A DNA stretch of 64,000 bases from Nymphaea colorata (Eukaryota > Streptophyta > Magnoliopsida > Nymphaeales > Nymphaeaceae): positions 21,890,302 through 21,954,301 of the forward strand of contig NC_045143.1 in NCBI RefSeq assembly GCF_008831285.2, written 5' to 3'. The translations under genes and the position numbers were made by a program. The number at the start of each line of letters is the position of its first letter. The stretch's first letter is position 1. Of the stretch, positions 12,787-24,489 are shown piece after piece. The notes under the pieces are model-generated. The model made no database searches. It had not been told where the DNA came from and was given only the letters and a program-made list of their open reading frames with translations.

Positions 12787-13070
12787 TTATATATATATAT
12801 ATCATCATATATTCATAATTTTCAAAATTACCATGTTCTCACTTGCTTCCGGTACTAGTAGTCGGACCCGTATCATCCTATATAGGATTCCCCTCTTGTT
12901 GTGAAAAGCATTGCAATTGTCGAGACAAAAAAAGAAGGGGTGTTTTCGACTTTTACTCAAAAGGACAATTTCGTTCTGTTTATCTGTGTGAGAGGACTCT
13001 TTGGTCATTGTAGAAGTAGAACTCAGGATTGTTTTAGTCTGATTAAGCCTAAAGAGGGATATTTTGGTAA
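11023..13070. other. AT-rich intergenic region
   Basis: No coding region recognised. It contains homopolymer runs (near 11474 and 11715) and a (TA)n tract at 12737-12802. ORFs here are short and low-complexity. Confidence 0.4.
12737..12802. repeat. (TA)n microsatellite, interrupted
   Basis: Roughly 45 bases of TA, a short TTAGAAT interruption, then about 20 more bases of TA. Confidence 0.9.
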
Positions 13071-13099
13071 TTTCGGTTGAAAGTACTTGTTTCACGACA

Positions 13100-13210
13100 G
13101 CTGGCAGCATGTGTGGATTCTCCAATCTGCCAGCTAGGACGAAGCAGGAATCGAGCCCCTGCCAAGCTGAATATCCTCCCTTCGCTACCAATTCGGCGGA
13201 TCGGTAGGTT
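13100..13210 (-). repeat. Possible tRNA-derived SINE head (remnant)
   Basis: On the minus strand a GGCTCGATTCC sequence resembles a Pol III B box. About 45 bases upstream, TTGGTAGCGAAGG resembles an A box. No intact cloverleaf, 3' tail or flanking direct repeat was found, so this is a weak call. Confidence 0.25.
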
Positions 13211-13722
13211 CAATCCGGACCCGATCCAATCATTTTCAGGTGAGCCGCTCCTCTGGATCTAAATTGCGGATCGTATTTGTATTTACCTGGATGAACAAGT
13301 TCCCGGTCAAAGGTAAAGCGAGAAGTGGACGGGTTCCTGGCATCTAAATTTGAACCCAGATCTGGATCATTCAGGGTCTTCATGGACCCGGACCAGCTTT
13401 GAGGAACCAATGTGGGGCGAGTCGGATCTGGACCGTGCTAGCTTTCCTGCAGATCCAAACCACTTACTGTCAGTGGTATGTTCATCGGATCCGGTTCCAA
13501 CTGTGGAACTTGCAATAATTGGTTCTCCTATAAAGGTGTAAAGATCTCATCTTCTAATTTCATGAGATGTTCAACTATGGATGAAATTGAATAGCACTGA
13601 CAGAAATATCTTTTTGTGTAAGGAAAAAAAAAACTTTTGATTTCCCTTGAATTGCATGACTTATTCAAAGGATTTTTTTTTTATTTTTATTTGAACATGC
13701 ATGACAAACTTGCAGCTTAAGA

Positions 13723-13724
<2 letters not shown>

Positions 13725-13762
<38 letters not shown>
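13725..13762. repeat. Poly-T tract
   Basis: About 38 consecutive T. On the minus strand this is a poly-A run, which could be the tail of a retroposed sequence, but no retroposon body could be recognised beside it. Confidence 0.85.
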
Positions 13763-13764
<2 letters not shown>

Positions 13765-14408
13765 TTGTTCGGCCATCTGGATCCTTCATTGCAGCACGCA
13801 GGCAGTTTTTTTTTTCTACAAACCCAACTGTATTGTTGAATCTTTTATATATCCTGAATATAGAATAAAAAACATACAATTTAGTATACTGTTTCTTATA
13901 CGAGTTTAAGATATTATTATGTTAGGCTTATCAACTTATAAATTGCGATATCATTCTTTTCTTTTTTGATGCAGTTAAAATATACAAAAAATTGAGTTAG
14001 AACATTGGAGAATAGCATGAAATAATAATCTTAGAGTAATGATATAATGACGTACTCTCAAAGTCATTGGGCAATAAAATTGTCTATCTACTCATCAAAA
14101 CAATTCGGTGAATGCCTACATAATCAAATACAAGAAAAACGAAGAACTCTTGATTAGGGTGCAATGAATGGAGCCAACTCGACCTTCTTGAACTCGCTCG
14201 GTTTAGCTCAACTTGAGTTTGACTTATTTGTAAAGGAGTTGAACTCCAGGTTGAGCTTATAAATGAGTTGTGTTCAAGTTACATGTACCCGAATCAATGA
14301 AACTCGAGCAAGCTGGTTTGATTTTTGTTACCTCATTTGTTTTCAAGGGTTGTTCTATTTACACGTAGAAGAAGGTTGAAGGAGATCATAATTCAACATA
14401 CTTTCAAG

Positions 14409-14495
14409 CAGGGGGGGCGGAGCAAGAAAAAATATTTTCAAAATTTATAAAGGGGCCGAATAACAATTTTCAAAATTTTAACATGTGCCAAGTTA
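14409..14495 (+). mobile_element. Truncated hAT-type MITE of the CAGGGGCGGAGC family
   Basis: It starts with an intact terminus (CA, then a G run, then CGGAGCAAG) and continues with the GGGGCCGAAT and TTTTCAAAATTTTAACATG blocks found in the better copies at 26227, 28559 and 18107. The right terminus is missing, so the right boundary is approximate. Confidence 0.5.
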
Positions 14496-14603
14496 AAAAT
14501 TTTCAAAAGCATATGTTTAATTTTTTTTTCCCTAAAATGCGGGAAGTAGAAGGAGTTGCAATACTATTTATTTACTTAGGGTCAATGCCCACTTGTCATC
14601 ATC

Positions 14604-14740
14604 AGTGGCGGAGATACGTCTGTGGGCCACTACCCACATCAACCCATCAAAAAGTTCCATTAGAAGAATTTAAAATTATATTATGATGATTTAAAAAATT
14701 ATAGGAGACACCCACATAAGACCTGTGCTGGTGACTTGAG
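14604..14740 (-). mobile_element. hAT-like MITE of a second family (CAGTGGCGGAGATA terminus)
   Basis: It begins CAGTGGCGGAGATACG. The first 60 or so bases align with the reverse complement of the right end of the element at 30596-30753 (shared blocks: GGAGATAC, TGTGGG, CACT.CCCA and TTCCATTAGAAG or TTTCATTGGAAG). The right end is not clear. Confidence 0.45.
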
Positions 14741-17073
14741 CGTTGTTCGGCCAAAAAATCTTGGTGCTCATGATATATGAGAATTATGTTAACTATTCCT
14801 ATAATACGTGCTTACTCATGACTCCTCTATCAAATGGCACCTTTAGTCTCTCTGTTGAAGGACCAATCATGAAAGGAAAGGGTAGAAAGACAAAGAGTTG
14901 TTTAAGAAAGTTTCTTCTTTTCTTCTTATAAAGAAGTAAAAAGCGCTGTTCGATTCAAACCCAGTTCCTTCAAAAAGTTTCAAAATCAAAACAATACAAG
15001 ACTTTGCCAAGAAAGGTCAAGCCTTAACTGTTTTGTTAATCCTAATCCATCATTCTTTGCAATCGCATTTATAAGTTAATCTCAATAAAAATCATTGTAG
15101 ACAATGATGTATGCTCTGAATGTAGTGATTTGCAAGTCTTGAAAAGCATTCAAGAAATTATTCTGTTAGTCTCTTCAAGGGCATGCGGTTGCCCAGTCTA
15201 AAATCATCAGGATTTTGAGAACCATGGATTTAATATTGGACCTTTCACTTATCTTAAATTTTATTTATTCTTAAATAGAAAAAGGAAAAATAAAGATTTT
15301 GTATGTGAATTTTATGTTTGACATACGATCTTTAGTTTGATGAAGCATGAATTTTACTATGGGTATTTTGCTACATGAAGAAAAGTATGTCATATCGTAT
15401 CCACTTTAGATCCACGGATTTCACTCATAGGGTCGGGTCAATCAAGCTTTTTTGGTGCGCATAGAAACAACAAGTATATGCATTTTTCTTTCTTCTCCTT
15501 ATGCTTCTAGGCAGGTTCTAGTATTAGTGAGTTTCTTCTTCAGCTAATTTTGAATAGACAATTGTGTATCTATTCCTGTAACAAATATTTGTGATATTTT
15601 GTCTGTTGTGACAAAGTTACAGAAAACAAGTGAAGCAAAGGAAATGGGAAAATATTGCAACGTTTCAATGTTTTTGAATATACTGCCAGAATAAAAATGT
15701 CAGAAAACTATCACAGTATTTAAAAAAATCATTTTAATACATTTTAGAGTTTTCTGGGTTTGGTTAACATTTTAATAACTATTTTAATTAGTAAAAAGCT
15801 TATAATTTCATAAATTTCTCTATTACTTCTATACACTGATATGTTTGGGAAGTGAAAAGCAATAGTTTCTTCTTCATGTTATAGGCCCTTCAATGTAATG
15901 TAATCTTTCTTGCAACTTCATCATGAAATATTAGGCAACCAATGATGCATATCTTACATGAGATATGATCAAATGCTTGGACTGAGTATTTGATATACTT
16001 CCTTAGAAAAAGGTACTAACTACTGTGGGAGGTCTCATAATACTTGGAGTGATCCACACATACATATTTTGTGTTGGAATTAGGATAAAGATACAAGAAG
16101 TGTTTAAGTAGTGTACCATCTCTTTATTGGAGATGGGTCATATTATGTGAAATGTGTAGTTCAAGTACATTTTCCCCTATAACAGCATCATAATGTGCAA
16201 ACATGTTGCACCAAATACTGTTGGATTTTACATACTAAACACTATCTTTATTAGGGAAAAGTACTCAAGGAACACTAAATAAATAACATTTTGATTTGCA
16301 TATTTGGTTATTGATATTGAGTCGTTTGGTCATTGTGGAATGACATCACTTCTTTTGAGGCTCCCAACAAGCTTTGAGCACATTGTTGGGGAAATGGGGG
16401 AATGATATCACAATTACTAGTTTTGTTTTTTTTTTTTTAATGAAGAAATCAAAAGTTTATTTTAGCCGAACACCATCATGCCATATTTTTTTATTGATAT
16501 TTTAATTTTCAACATTTCTAGCTATATACTTTTACATTTAATCTTCATTCTTGGGCAATGTTATACCAATTCTTTTGCATTTTTTTCTATAAAATTAGAC
16601 CACATAATCTTCATACTTACTCAATTTACATATTTTGCGAAAACTTTCTTTCTCAAATTAAATGTGAGGCGGATGTTGGTTAACCTAGAAGCTCTTTCAT
16701 ACACTTATTTGATATTTAAACAACTAATGCAAGCAAAGTTGTTTTTCTTTTATTCAGTAAATTGTGATTCATCTTTTCAAGATACGAAATTTTAACATCC
16801 TGCAAACCATTAACAAAGTAGATTAAGTGGTTTGCAATTAGTTCACAAAGTCTTCGCATTTAATTAATACACATAATCAACAACTGGATGTTCACAAAGT
16901 GTTTGAAAAAACACCAACTTGTATATATATATTACGTAAACTAATATTATATAGATCAACCTGTTTGATGGTTAATAAAGTGATACACATATTAATATAT
17001 AAAACTAAGGGGTATAAATTAGTTAGTTGAGTTGGAGGGTACATTGCGATTACATTGCCAGCTTGATTCTTGT
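14741..17073. other. AT-rich intergenic region, nothing recognised
   Basis: Several ORFs of 60-105 codons occur, but their products are hydrophobic, Phe/Leu/Ile-rich strings expected from AT-rich DNA, with no domain. No boundaries of transposable elements were found. Confidence 0.4.
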
Positions 17074-17168
17074 GGGTGTTATGCTTTTGACTATTTAGAA
17101 CTCGCCAACGCAGCATTCCAGTAAAGCCTTAAACCAAGGTGGGCCTAGGCCATTGTTTTCGAACTCCT

Positions 17169-17217
<49 letters not shown>

Positions 17218-17477
17218 ATGAAGTTTTTCATTTTAATTGTCAATTAAGGAAAATATTTTATATTAAGTAATATAATATTATAAAGCAAGAGGTGGGGTGT
17301 TATGCTCTCGCCAACTCAGCGTTCCAGTGCAGCCTTAAACGCAGGTGGGCTTAGGCCATTGTTGGACCGCTTTCAAACTCATTAGAATATATATATATAT
17401 AAAAGTTTTTCTTTTTAGTTGTCAATTAAGGAAAATATTTTATATTAAAGTAATAAAATATTATAAAGCAAGGGGTT
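17074..17477 (+). repeat. Tandem duplication, units of about 221 and 183 bp
   Basis: Unit 1 is 17074-17294 and unit 2 is 17295-17477. Both contain GGGTGTTATGCT, CTCGCCAAC.CAGC, GTGGGC.TAGGCCATTG, an internal (TA)n run of different length, and TGTCAATTAAGGAAAATATT. A third partial copy of the first block starts at 17478. The unit length difference is mostly the microsatellite and a small insertion in unit 1. Confidence 0.85.
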
Positions 17478-18106
17478 GGGTGTTCTTGTCATCTTATATC
17501 ACGGGTCCGGATTCAGGCCTACTGGCAATGTTAGGAGGGGCATTGTGAGGGAGACGTACGTGCACATGACCTTGCATGTGATCCGTGGCCTTTTCTTTTT
17601 GGTTAAAAGGCAGCGGGGCCCAACCTCCCCGGCCCAAGCATGTGGGAGATGAAGATGAAGAAGAGAACCCCTTGTTTCTCCCAAAACTAATGGCGACGTT
17701 ACCCATTGGAAATTCCAACTCTGCCGGACCTGGATCTGGATCTGGATCCATGCGGGACTAAGCAAGTGCTGCTCATTGGGTCACAGTAATAGTTTGTTTA
17801 ACAAGGGAATTAAGGGATCCGTGTTTGATATCGCCATTACCAATTAATGAAATGGCAATTACTGGATCAGGGATTTACTTTGGATGTAGCTTTATCAACT
17901 GGAATCAATTTGCTTAGAAATTAAGTCCATAGAATAGGGTTTCTGATTAGATCCAATCCATTTGAAGCACTGTAATTACCTCTTTGAAAAGCCTTGGACA
18001 GAAAGTGAACAAGTGATGTTAACAATCAATCACCCGCAAAAGAAGCCCAAAGGTTCTTTCATTCATCCATTCAAAGTCGCTGTGGCTGAAAGGAGTTCGT
18101 TATGTT

Positions 18107-18258
18107 TAAGGGCAGAGCTAAAAAAATTTCATGAGAAGGGCCGAATTAAAGTTTCTAAATTTTGATAGTGTCCGAAATACCATTTTTCAAAACTTTTATA
18201 TAAAACAATTACATATAATTTTTTTTAGGTAGAGCCAGGCCCACGCGGGCTCCCCCTT
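18107..18258 (+). mobile_element. hAT-type MITE with perfect 8-bp target duplication
   Basis: About 152 bp, running from TAAGGGCAGAGC to GGGCTCCCCCTT and flanked on both sides by GTTATGTT (18099-18106 and 18259-18266). The interior carries the family blocks CATGAGAAGGGCCGAATTAA and GTTTCTAAATTTTGAT. Non-coding, mobilised in trans if at all. Confidence 0.75.
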
Positions 18259-18269
18259 GTTATGTTATG

Positions 18270-19380
18270 CCTTATAGACATATGAGGTAATACACAGATT
18301 CGGACTTTCAATTTTTTTTTTATTAAATATTTGAACTTGAAATCTCCAGAAAGAAGGGAATTTTGATGTCTAAATTAGATTTTATGAACTGATATGCACA
18401 AAGGTACTGTTGATTTTCAAAACTTCGTAAAATTTAATCTGCCCTTTGCTGTTTTCTTAGAATCACATCACATAGTTTTCAAATCACTATAGAATCCAGA
18501 TGACAGATTGGACATCGTATTCTCGATGACATAGCCGAGTCCCTGAACCTAATCAAATCTCCTCCACACATGATGTCCGACGTTCTGTCGATTGCACTTA
18601 AGCTCTGTTTCTTTTTCATTTTTGCCCTTTTTCTTTAGATTTAACCAGAAAAAAGAAATCAGGATGTTCAAAGACGTAAGAATAAAGAAAAGATTCATGT
18701 TGTTCCAGAGCCTAGATGGAACTTTAATGCATACACAAATTTAAGAAAACTGGTTTACAAATTTTTTCTATAAAATTTGATTCACCTGATTCCTTTCTAA
18801 ATTTTTGTGCACATTGGATGCCATATTTCTAGGGACGGAATTCATTTCCCTTATATGATGATCAAATTCCCCGTGTATGGGAGAATTCAATTTCCTTGTT
18901 AAGAATTGTGATGGCCAACAATGGTAGTTTTAGGGGGCCTTGGTGTAGTTTGTGTTTAAAATCCATGGACCAGATATGGGTCTTATGTGGATGTAATTTT
19001 TTTTTTTGTTTCTAATGAACCTTAATAAGTTAGTGATATCCAAGAGTACAAAAAATTAAAAAAAAAATCGTATGTAAGTTTAAGATTTTAGGAGTGATAA
19101 AACTAAGTCAGCTGATTTGCAAAATTTTTTTAAATTTAATTTGCAGGTCAAATTTTCATAATTTTGTACCAACACAAAATAAAGAATAACTATCCAGCCA
19201 ATAAGGACCCATCAATTTAACATGATGGAGTTAAAAGAGAAACAAAGAGAAAAATGTGGTAGACATTTTCGTTATTCAGTATTAGTTCATACTTTTTTGC
19301 ATTTTTTTTTCTCAATCATTTATCTTAAATAGACAATACTGGTTTATGGTTGGATAAATTTGAATAGTCAGAGTCATTAG
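18270..19380. other. Intergenic, nothing recognised
   Basis: AT-rich sequence without ORFs of note or recognisable element ends. Confidence 0.4.
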
Positions 19381-19381
19381 A

Positions 19382-19401
19382 ACACACACACAAACACGCA
19401 G

Positions 19402-19432
<31 letters not shown>

Positions 19433-19452
19433 CAATAATAATAATAATAATA
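19382..19452. repeat. Compound (CA)n(TA)n(ATA)n microsatellite
   Basis: Three successive simple repeats directly to the left of the CACTA-like subterminal block. Confidence 0.85.
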
Positions 19453-19459
19453 TCAATGA

Positions 19460-19800
19460 CAGTCAAATATCTTTATTGATGCAGAAGGAGGGTTAATAAA
19501 AAGTCATTATTAATGTCCGGTGCTTCTTTACTGATGTCTGGCTGAACGCAAGCGAAGTTTTCTTTCCAGATATCCCTGCAACACTGCACTGATGTTTCCT
19601 CATTTCCTGCGCATCAGTAAATGCTCACCTGCCCACCAGTTCCAGTGATGTTCCATTAACAATTTCTGGCATAAACTGTGCGTCAATAATGCTTTGCCTT
19701 CACTGACATCGCACAATACTGACGTTTTGTACAAACCATTAGTAAAGTATTTGTTGGCATTTGCCTACCATTTACTGATGATTTTTTCGCGTCAGTAGAA
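19460..19800. mobile_element. Block of CACTA-like subterminal repeats
   Basis: Within about 340 bp a short motif (TTACTGATG, ACTGATG, ACTGACG) and its reverse complement (CATCAGTAAA, CGTCAGTA, CGTCAATA) occur roughly ten times in mixed orientation. Clustered 10-12 bp subterminal motifs of this kind are typical binding sites for CACTA (En/Spm) transposases. I did not find a CACTA terminus or the 3-bp target duplication, so class membership is an inference. Confidence 0.4.
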
Positions 19801-20104
19801 GCATGAAATTTGGGTTGTCCTCTTTCTTTCCGTCGTAAGCAATGCGGTCGAGGCCGATCTAGTTGGGCAACAAGTATGCACGAAAGAAGAGAGAGGGTAT
19901 TTTTTTATTTTATATAGTTTAGACTTTTTAACTTTTTTCAGAGTCTTTTTTTAACCTTTTTAATTAAGTTTTTTTTTTTAAATTTTAATTAAAGTATTTT
20001 GGTCATTGCATTACTGTGCATAATATTTTAGAGATGTGCACATAACCAGCTTTGAGGCAGAGAAGGATGACAAGCGAGCTGCATTTGTAGAGGATAATGA
20101 CATG

Positions 20105-20288
20105 TAGGGGCAAAGCAAGGTAGGGCTCCCTTGGGCTCTCAAAATATTTTTTCTAAAAAATTTACATGTAAATTTTAAATTTTTTTGCTTATTTATATAA
20201 AAGTTTTGAAAAATGATTTTTCAACCCTAATCAAAATTTAAAAATTTTAATTTGGCCCGACTCATGAATAATTTTGGCTCTGCCGTCG
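20105..20288 (-). mobile_element. hAT-type MITE, reverse orientation
   Basis: About 184 bp, from TAGGGGCAAAGCAAGG to TTGGCTCTGCCGTCG. Flanks are ATGACATG (20097-20104) and ATGACATC (20289-20296), seven of eight matching. The interior is the reverse complement of the family consensus (TCAAAATTTAAAAATTTTAA, then TTGGCCCGACTCATGA). Confidence 0.7.
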
Positions 20289-20520
20289 ATGACATCCTCC
20301 TTCCTTGTGTTGACCAGTACTCTGAGTACTGTCGGCACATAGTGTTATTAATACTGATCAACAGACGTGCCTGCATCAACTTCCCGAAACAAGAAACAAG
20401 AAGATTTTCATTTTAGGTTTAACATCACAAGGGGAAGGAAAATGTTTGCATGTTTCTCGCAATTTATATGACTGTTAGCGATTTACATAACGATCGTTGC
20501 ACATGTAGTTTGCATGTCCA

Positions 20521-20706
20521 GAGGGGTGGAGGAAGGGAGAGGGGGCCCACCTAGGCCATGCTAACTAATTGAAAAAAAAAATTGAAAAAATTAAAAAGTT
20601 TTAGTTGTGTAATGTATTTTTTAGGTTTGGGTTCAGTTTGGCCCTATCCAGATCCGAGGTTGAACTGTTTGACCCGCTCTTGAAAAAAATCCTGGTTCCG
20701 CCCCTA
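20521..20706. mobile_element. hAT-type MITE, divergent interior
   Basis: It begins GAGGGGTGGAGGAAGG and ends CTGGTTCCGCCCCTA, so the termini are inverted repeats of the same TAGGGGCGGA type. Flanks CATGTCCA (20513-20520) and CATGTGCA (20707-20714) match at seven of eight. The interior differs from the other copies, suggesting a sister family. Confidence 0.6.
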
Positions 20707-20714
20707 CATGTGCA

Positions 20715-22396
20715 TATACTAAATCATAAAATATGTAATAATAATAACGTTGCAAAGCAACTAAAACACACAAAAAAAAGTAACAAAGGATTAATGTTAC
20801 AAAGAATTAAAGTTAAAAAAATCAACAATGCAAAGAATAAAGTTATAAAGAACTGAGAGAAAACAATGTCTAAACAATTTGGTAAAAGAATGAGTTACAA
20901 GGTTTGGAGAAAAACAGGAGTCGAAAACCTCTTTGTGCAAATATTTCATAACAAAGGGAGGCGGCATTAACATTATTTTGTTTGAAAAGCATAGAAGGTG
21001 ATGAAACAGATTCAAAATTCTTTTACAAAAGCTTTAAAAGACTCCACTCTCACTTCAACATCAGAATTTTCTGTCATCACTTTCCTGTCATTTTATCTTC
21101 ACTTTCTCTATCTTTTTATCTTTTTCTTTTAAAGCTGAGCACAGGCCAGGAATGCAGCCGAAAAAAAGGCTGGACGTGGGCCGTTTTAGCATATTAGGCC
21201 AAAAAAATTCTAACTCTGCCCAGCCCAGCTCAAAAAACAACCGGCCTGGCCTGTCTCATGCCAGGTGGAGCGAGCCTGACGACACCTTAAAATTCCTTTA
21301 CCGGCCGGAATTTTTGGTGGGATGCAAGTATATACATTTCTATGCTGAGGGAAGTTGATACAATTGGATCGTACAAAGGGTCACCAGTCACCGTTTTGAA
21401 CTTTTCAAGTCTCAATTTGAGAGGTCACCGATGTATAAGTTGAAGTGTAGTGGGGGTGACACCTTTATATACCAAAGCAGACGTTGTACCCTATAGGATT
21501 GAGAGGTTGGGTGAAAACTTCCCTATAGGATTGAGAGGTTGAGTGAAAACTTCAGTTTTTTTGAGTCACTTAACCCAAAGTAAATATACTTCCGCTTGTT
21601 TTATGGGCAGCTTTCATCTAGAGGACACAAAGTTGACCCGTTGTCATTAAGACCCCGTTTAATTCACAAAGATTTTACTGTGTATCATAAAAAATTTACC
21701 CTTAGGACTTTTGATATTTAAATCAAACACATGAAAAATTACCCTTCCAAATTTGATAGATCAGAATAATTTTATCTTGAAAAAAAATTGGACATGAAGA
21801 GGTCCGACTTTTTACCATAGATTTTTTTTCCACGATAATTTTACCGCTCAAAATTTTACTCTGCCGTCCAATGAAACCTAAAGCTAGCTTTGTGCAGCTG
21901 TAATAAAGAATAGAAAGAAAATAAGTTTGGAAGAGTGGAATGGGTGAAGACATAAACAGGGGTTCTTGTTAAAGTAAGACTGAGAAATTTTTTAAAAAGA
22001 CAACAAAATTATAAAAATATTAAAAAATTAAAATGTACATACCTTTATAAAAAATGTATCCTAATCTCTACATAATAATGCATGCAACTTAATCGAGCTG
22101 AAACACTACTTTCAAATATGATACTTGTGCCCGCATGGGGTTTCTAGCTATGTAACCAACCAAGGTGCACCAATTTTGGCCTTGCACACACGTCGATGTG
22201 ATGCGGGTGCGGGTGCACCCCCGGTGCGCACCCAAACGGTCAAACAAGAGTCGGGTGAGGCTGACCGCACCCGACTAAAATCATCCTTTTCCGACTCGCA
22301 CTCGAGTCGCGTTTGACTCGAGTTAGGTGCGGTCAAATATACAAGTCGGTCTATTTTGGTCCAATTTTTAAGGTTTTTTTGTTTTTTTTTTTAAAT
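20715..22396. other. Intergenic, mostly unassigned
   Basis: No gene recognised. It holds a perfect-looking 32-bp tandem duplication at 21489-21552, and a GC-rich stretch at about 22190-22330 whose repeated GGGTGCG and GACTCG words read like a degenerate satellite. Confidence 0.4.
21489..21552 (+). repeat. 32-bp tandem duplication
   Basis: Two adjacent units (21489-21520, 21521-21552) beginning CCCTATAGGATTGAGAGGTT and differing at one visible position. Confidence 0.9.
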
Positions 22397-22626
22397 CGAT
22401 CGTCTTTTTGTTTGACCCGCATCGACCTAGCCCGCCCCTTTGCTGCTCTGTCTCTTCCACCGGCAGCTACCTCTCCTCGTCTCTTCCATCGGCAGCTACC
22501 TCTTCATCCGGCGATCGTCTCTTTGTTTGACCCGCATCGACCTAGCTCGCCCCTTTGCTGCTCTGTCTCTTCCACCAGCAGCTACCTCTCCTTCGTCTCT
22601 TCCACGGCAGCTACCTCTCCATCCGG
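22397..22626 (+). repeat. 115-bp tandem duplication
   Basis: Two units (22397-22511 and 22512-22626) starting CGATCGTCT and containing GACCCGCATCGACCTAGC and the phrase CTTCCA.CGGCAGCTACCTCT twice each. Translation in any frame is Ser/Leu/Pro-rich and of different composition in each frame, so I treat the long overlapping ORFs here as products of the repeat and the CT-rich tract that follows (to about 22880). Confidence 0.85.
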
Positions 22627-22885
22627 CGACCAGCGTCGGCAGCATCATCTCCGTCTGGCAGCATCAAGTTTCTTTTTTTTTTCTGTTTCTTCTTCCCCTA
22701 TTTCCTCTTCTTCGTCTCACTTCTTCATCCTTCTTATCAGTCCCTTTTTTTCCGTCCTTCTTCTTGGTCCCTCTTCTTCATCCTTCTTCTCAGTTCCTCT
22801 TCTTCATCCTTCTTTTTCGTCCTTCTTCTTCGTCTTCTTGAAGCCTTGTTCTTTGTCCTTCTTCTTCACAACTTCACAAAATAAA
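22627..22885. repeat. Pyrimidine-rich low-complexity tract
   Basis: Long run of TTCTTC/CCTTCTTC words without a stable unit. Overlapping ORFs in all three plus frames give Ser/Phe-rich strings and are not credible genes. Confidence 0.7.
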
Positions 22886-23598
22886 TTGTTTTTTGTACTG
22901 ATATTATAAATTTTATTGATTTTTTTTCTGCACTGCATCGCAGCTTCACAGTATATATTATAGAATATATTCTGATTTTGTTACGCCCCACTTCAATATA
23001 TTCCCAGTGCTGCTTTTGTTTTTTATTAATGATTAGCAAATTTTAAATTTGTAATTTTGAACTTGTTATTTAATAATTTTATGGTTCATAGACAATTTTG
23101 TCATATATGTTATATACATATTATTATTATTATAATAAATTAATAATAATAATAATAAATATTCTTACTGTTGCACCTAAATTTTTTGATATGTGCCGTG
23201 CCGGCACCCGCACCGACACCCGAACCCCGCACTCAGGTGACATAGGTTTCTAATTGAACGCCTCCTTTTTGTTCTAAATCGTGAAAGTTGTCTTTAAAAT
23301 TGTTTGTTTTCAAAAAAATTTAACTTTGTAGGTCGGGTATCAACAGTGGGTGTGGCCCAACACCCCAAAGTCCCTGAGCCAACCTGACCGAATGGGCTGG
23401 ACATTGCCACATTGGGCCCAGCAATCACCTAACCGAGCCAGGTGGGTGCTTATGTGAACAGGAGTGGGCCCACCGAGCTTGGCTTGATGCCTAGCCCCAA
23501 TTATCTAGCCAGACAGTTCAAGGCTTACCCAAGACAGCAGTGGGCACTATAGCAGCTTTATGCAGCTGATTCATGGCGAGTACTCTGTCCCTTCTAAA
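22886..23598. other. Intergenic, nothing recognised
   Basis: Contains short AAT-type trinucleotide runs near 23130 and a GC-richer, unassigned stretch at 23330-23540. No gene or element boundary found. Confidence 0.35.
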
Positions 23599-23710
23599 CA
23601 AGGCGGAGTCAGAAATTTTTCATGAAGAGGGTCGAATTGAAGTTTCTAAATTTTAACACGAACTGAAATATTATTGAACCCATATGAGCTCACCCTTGGC
23701 TCGGCCCCTA
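23599..23710 (+). mobile_element. Internally deleted hAT-type MITE
   Basis: About 112 bp. It opens CAAGGCGGAGTCAGAAATTT and continues with the family block CATGAAGAGGG(T/C)CGAATT. It then jumps to the 3' block CCTTGGCTCGGCCCCTA, lacking the central 80 bases. Flanking octamers do not clearly match. Confidence 0.55.
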
Positions 23711-24377
23711 TCTCCAATGTATATTTTCTTTAGCTAAAAGTGCAATGGAGTGCTGAGCCTCAAGTGTACTTACAATGGTACACATATATTTTATTATTAT
23801 TATTATTATTTTTCTACAATTTAGTTTCCTATTTCCATATTTGCCGGAGGGTTTCAGCCATGGTTAAATAAAAGTTCACCATTTTTTTCTAATTTGTTTT
23901 ATTTTGTTTGTTATTTTATTATTATTATTATTATACATTTCTGGATAACGGACGCAGCCAATACTTTTCCTTGCATAAACTCAACTACAATTTTAAAATT
24001 TTATATAGGTTAAATTAAAAGTTTTACATTTTACAATTAAAATTTTAAATTTTTAAAAATACGGAAGGGAGGCCACGGCCTCTGCCTCCGGCCCTATTCA
24101 GGACCCCACTTTAAACCTATTTGAACAAGAGGAAGGCAACAGCATAAGAAACTGTGCATAACAAGGAGAGCAAAAAAAATGGAGTTTTAAGGGGACTGGA
24201 ATTAACGAAGCTAAAATAAAATATAGGCTTCGTGTTATATATATATACTTCACACAGTTCGTGCCTCTCGGTTTGCTCTTGGTTCATTGTTGGTTCATCT
24301 ATTTATTAATGTTAATATTATTATTCTTTTAACTCTTTATACTGCCCGTACACAAGATGTAAAGACAGCATATACCG

Positions 24378-24482
24378 TAGGGGTGGAGCAAGGTAGGGCC
24401 AGGGCCTTGGCCCCACCTTAATTAAAAAAAATATATATCTAAATTTTAGAAAATTTCATTTGTTTTATATATAAATTTTATG
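24378..24482 (-). mobile_element. Truncated hAT-type MITE
   Basis: It begins TAGGGGTGGAGCAAGGTAGG, matching the reverse-orientation copies at 20105 and 29273, and runs through the TAAATTTTAGAAAATTT block. The other terminus is absent. Confidence 0.5.
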
Positions 24483-24489
24483 CGGCATG

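Noticed and set aside
13140-13205. Functional tRNA gene on minus strand
   Set aside because: Box-like words are present but the acceptor stem does not pair and no anticodon arm could be drawn; at most a SINE remnant.
21660-21890. Possible MITE starting GACCCCGTTTAATTC
   Set aside because: The right side (GTCCAATGAAACC) is not a convincing inverted partner and no target duplication was found.
22313-22909. 198-codon Ser/Phe-rich ORF and two overlapping frames
   Set aside because: All three frames are open because of the 115-bp duplication and the CTT-rich tract; the products are low-complexity and unrelated.
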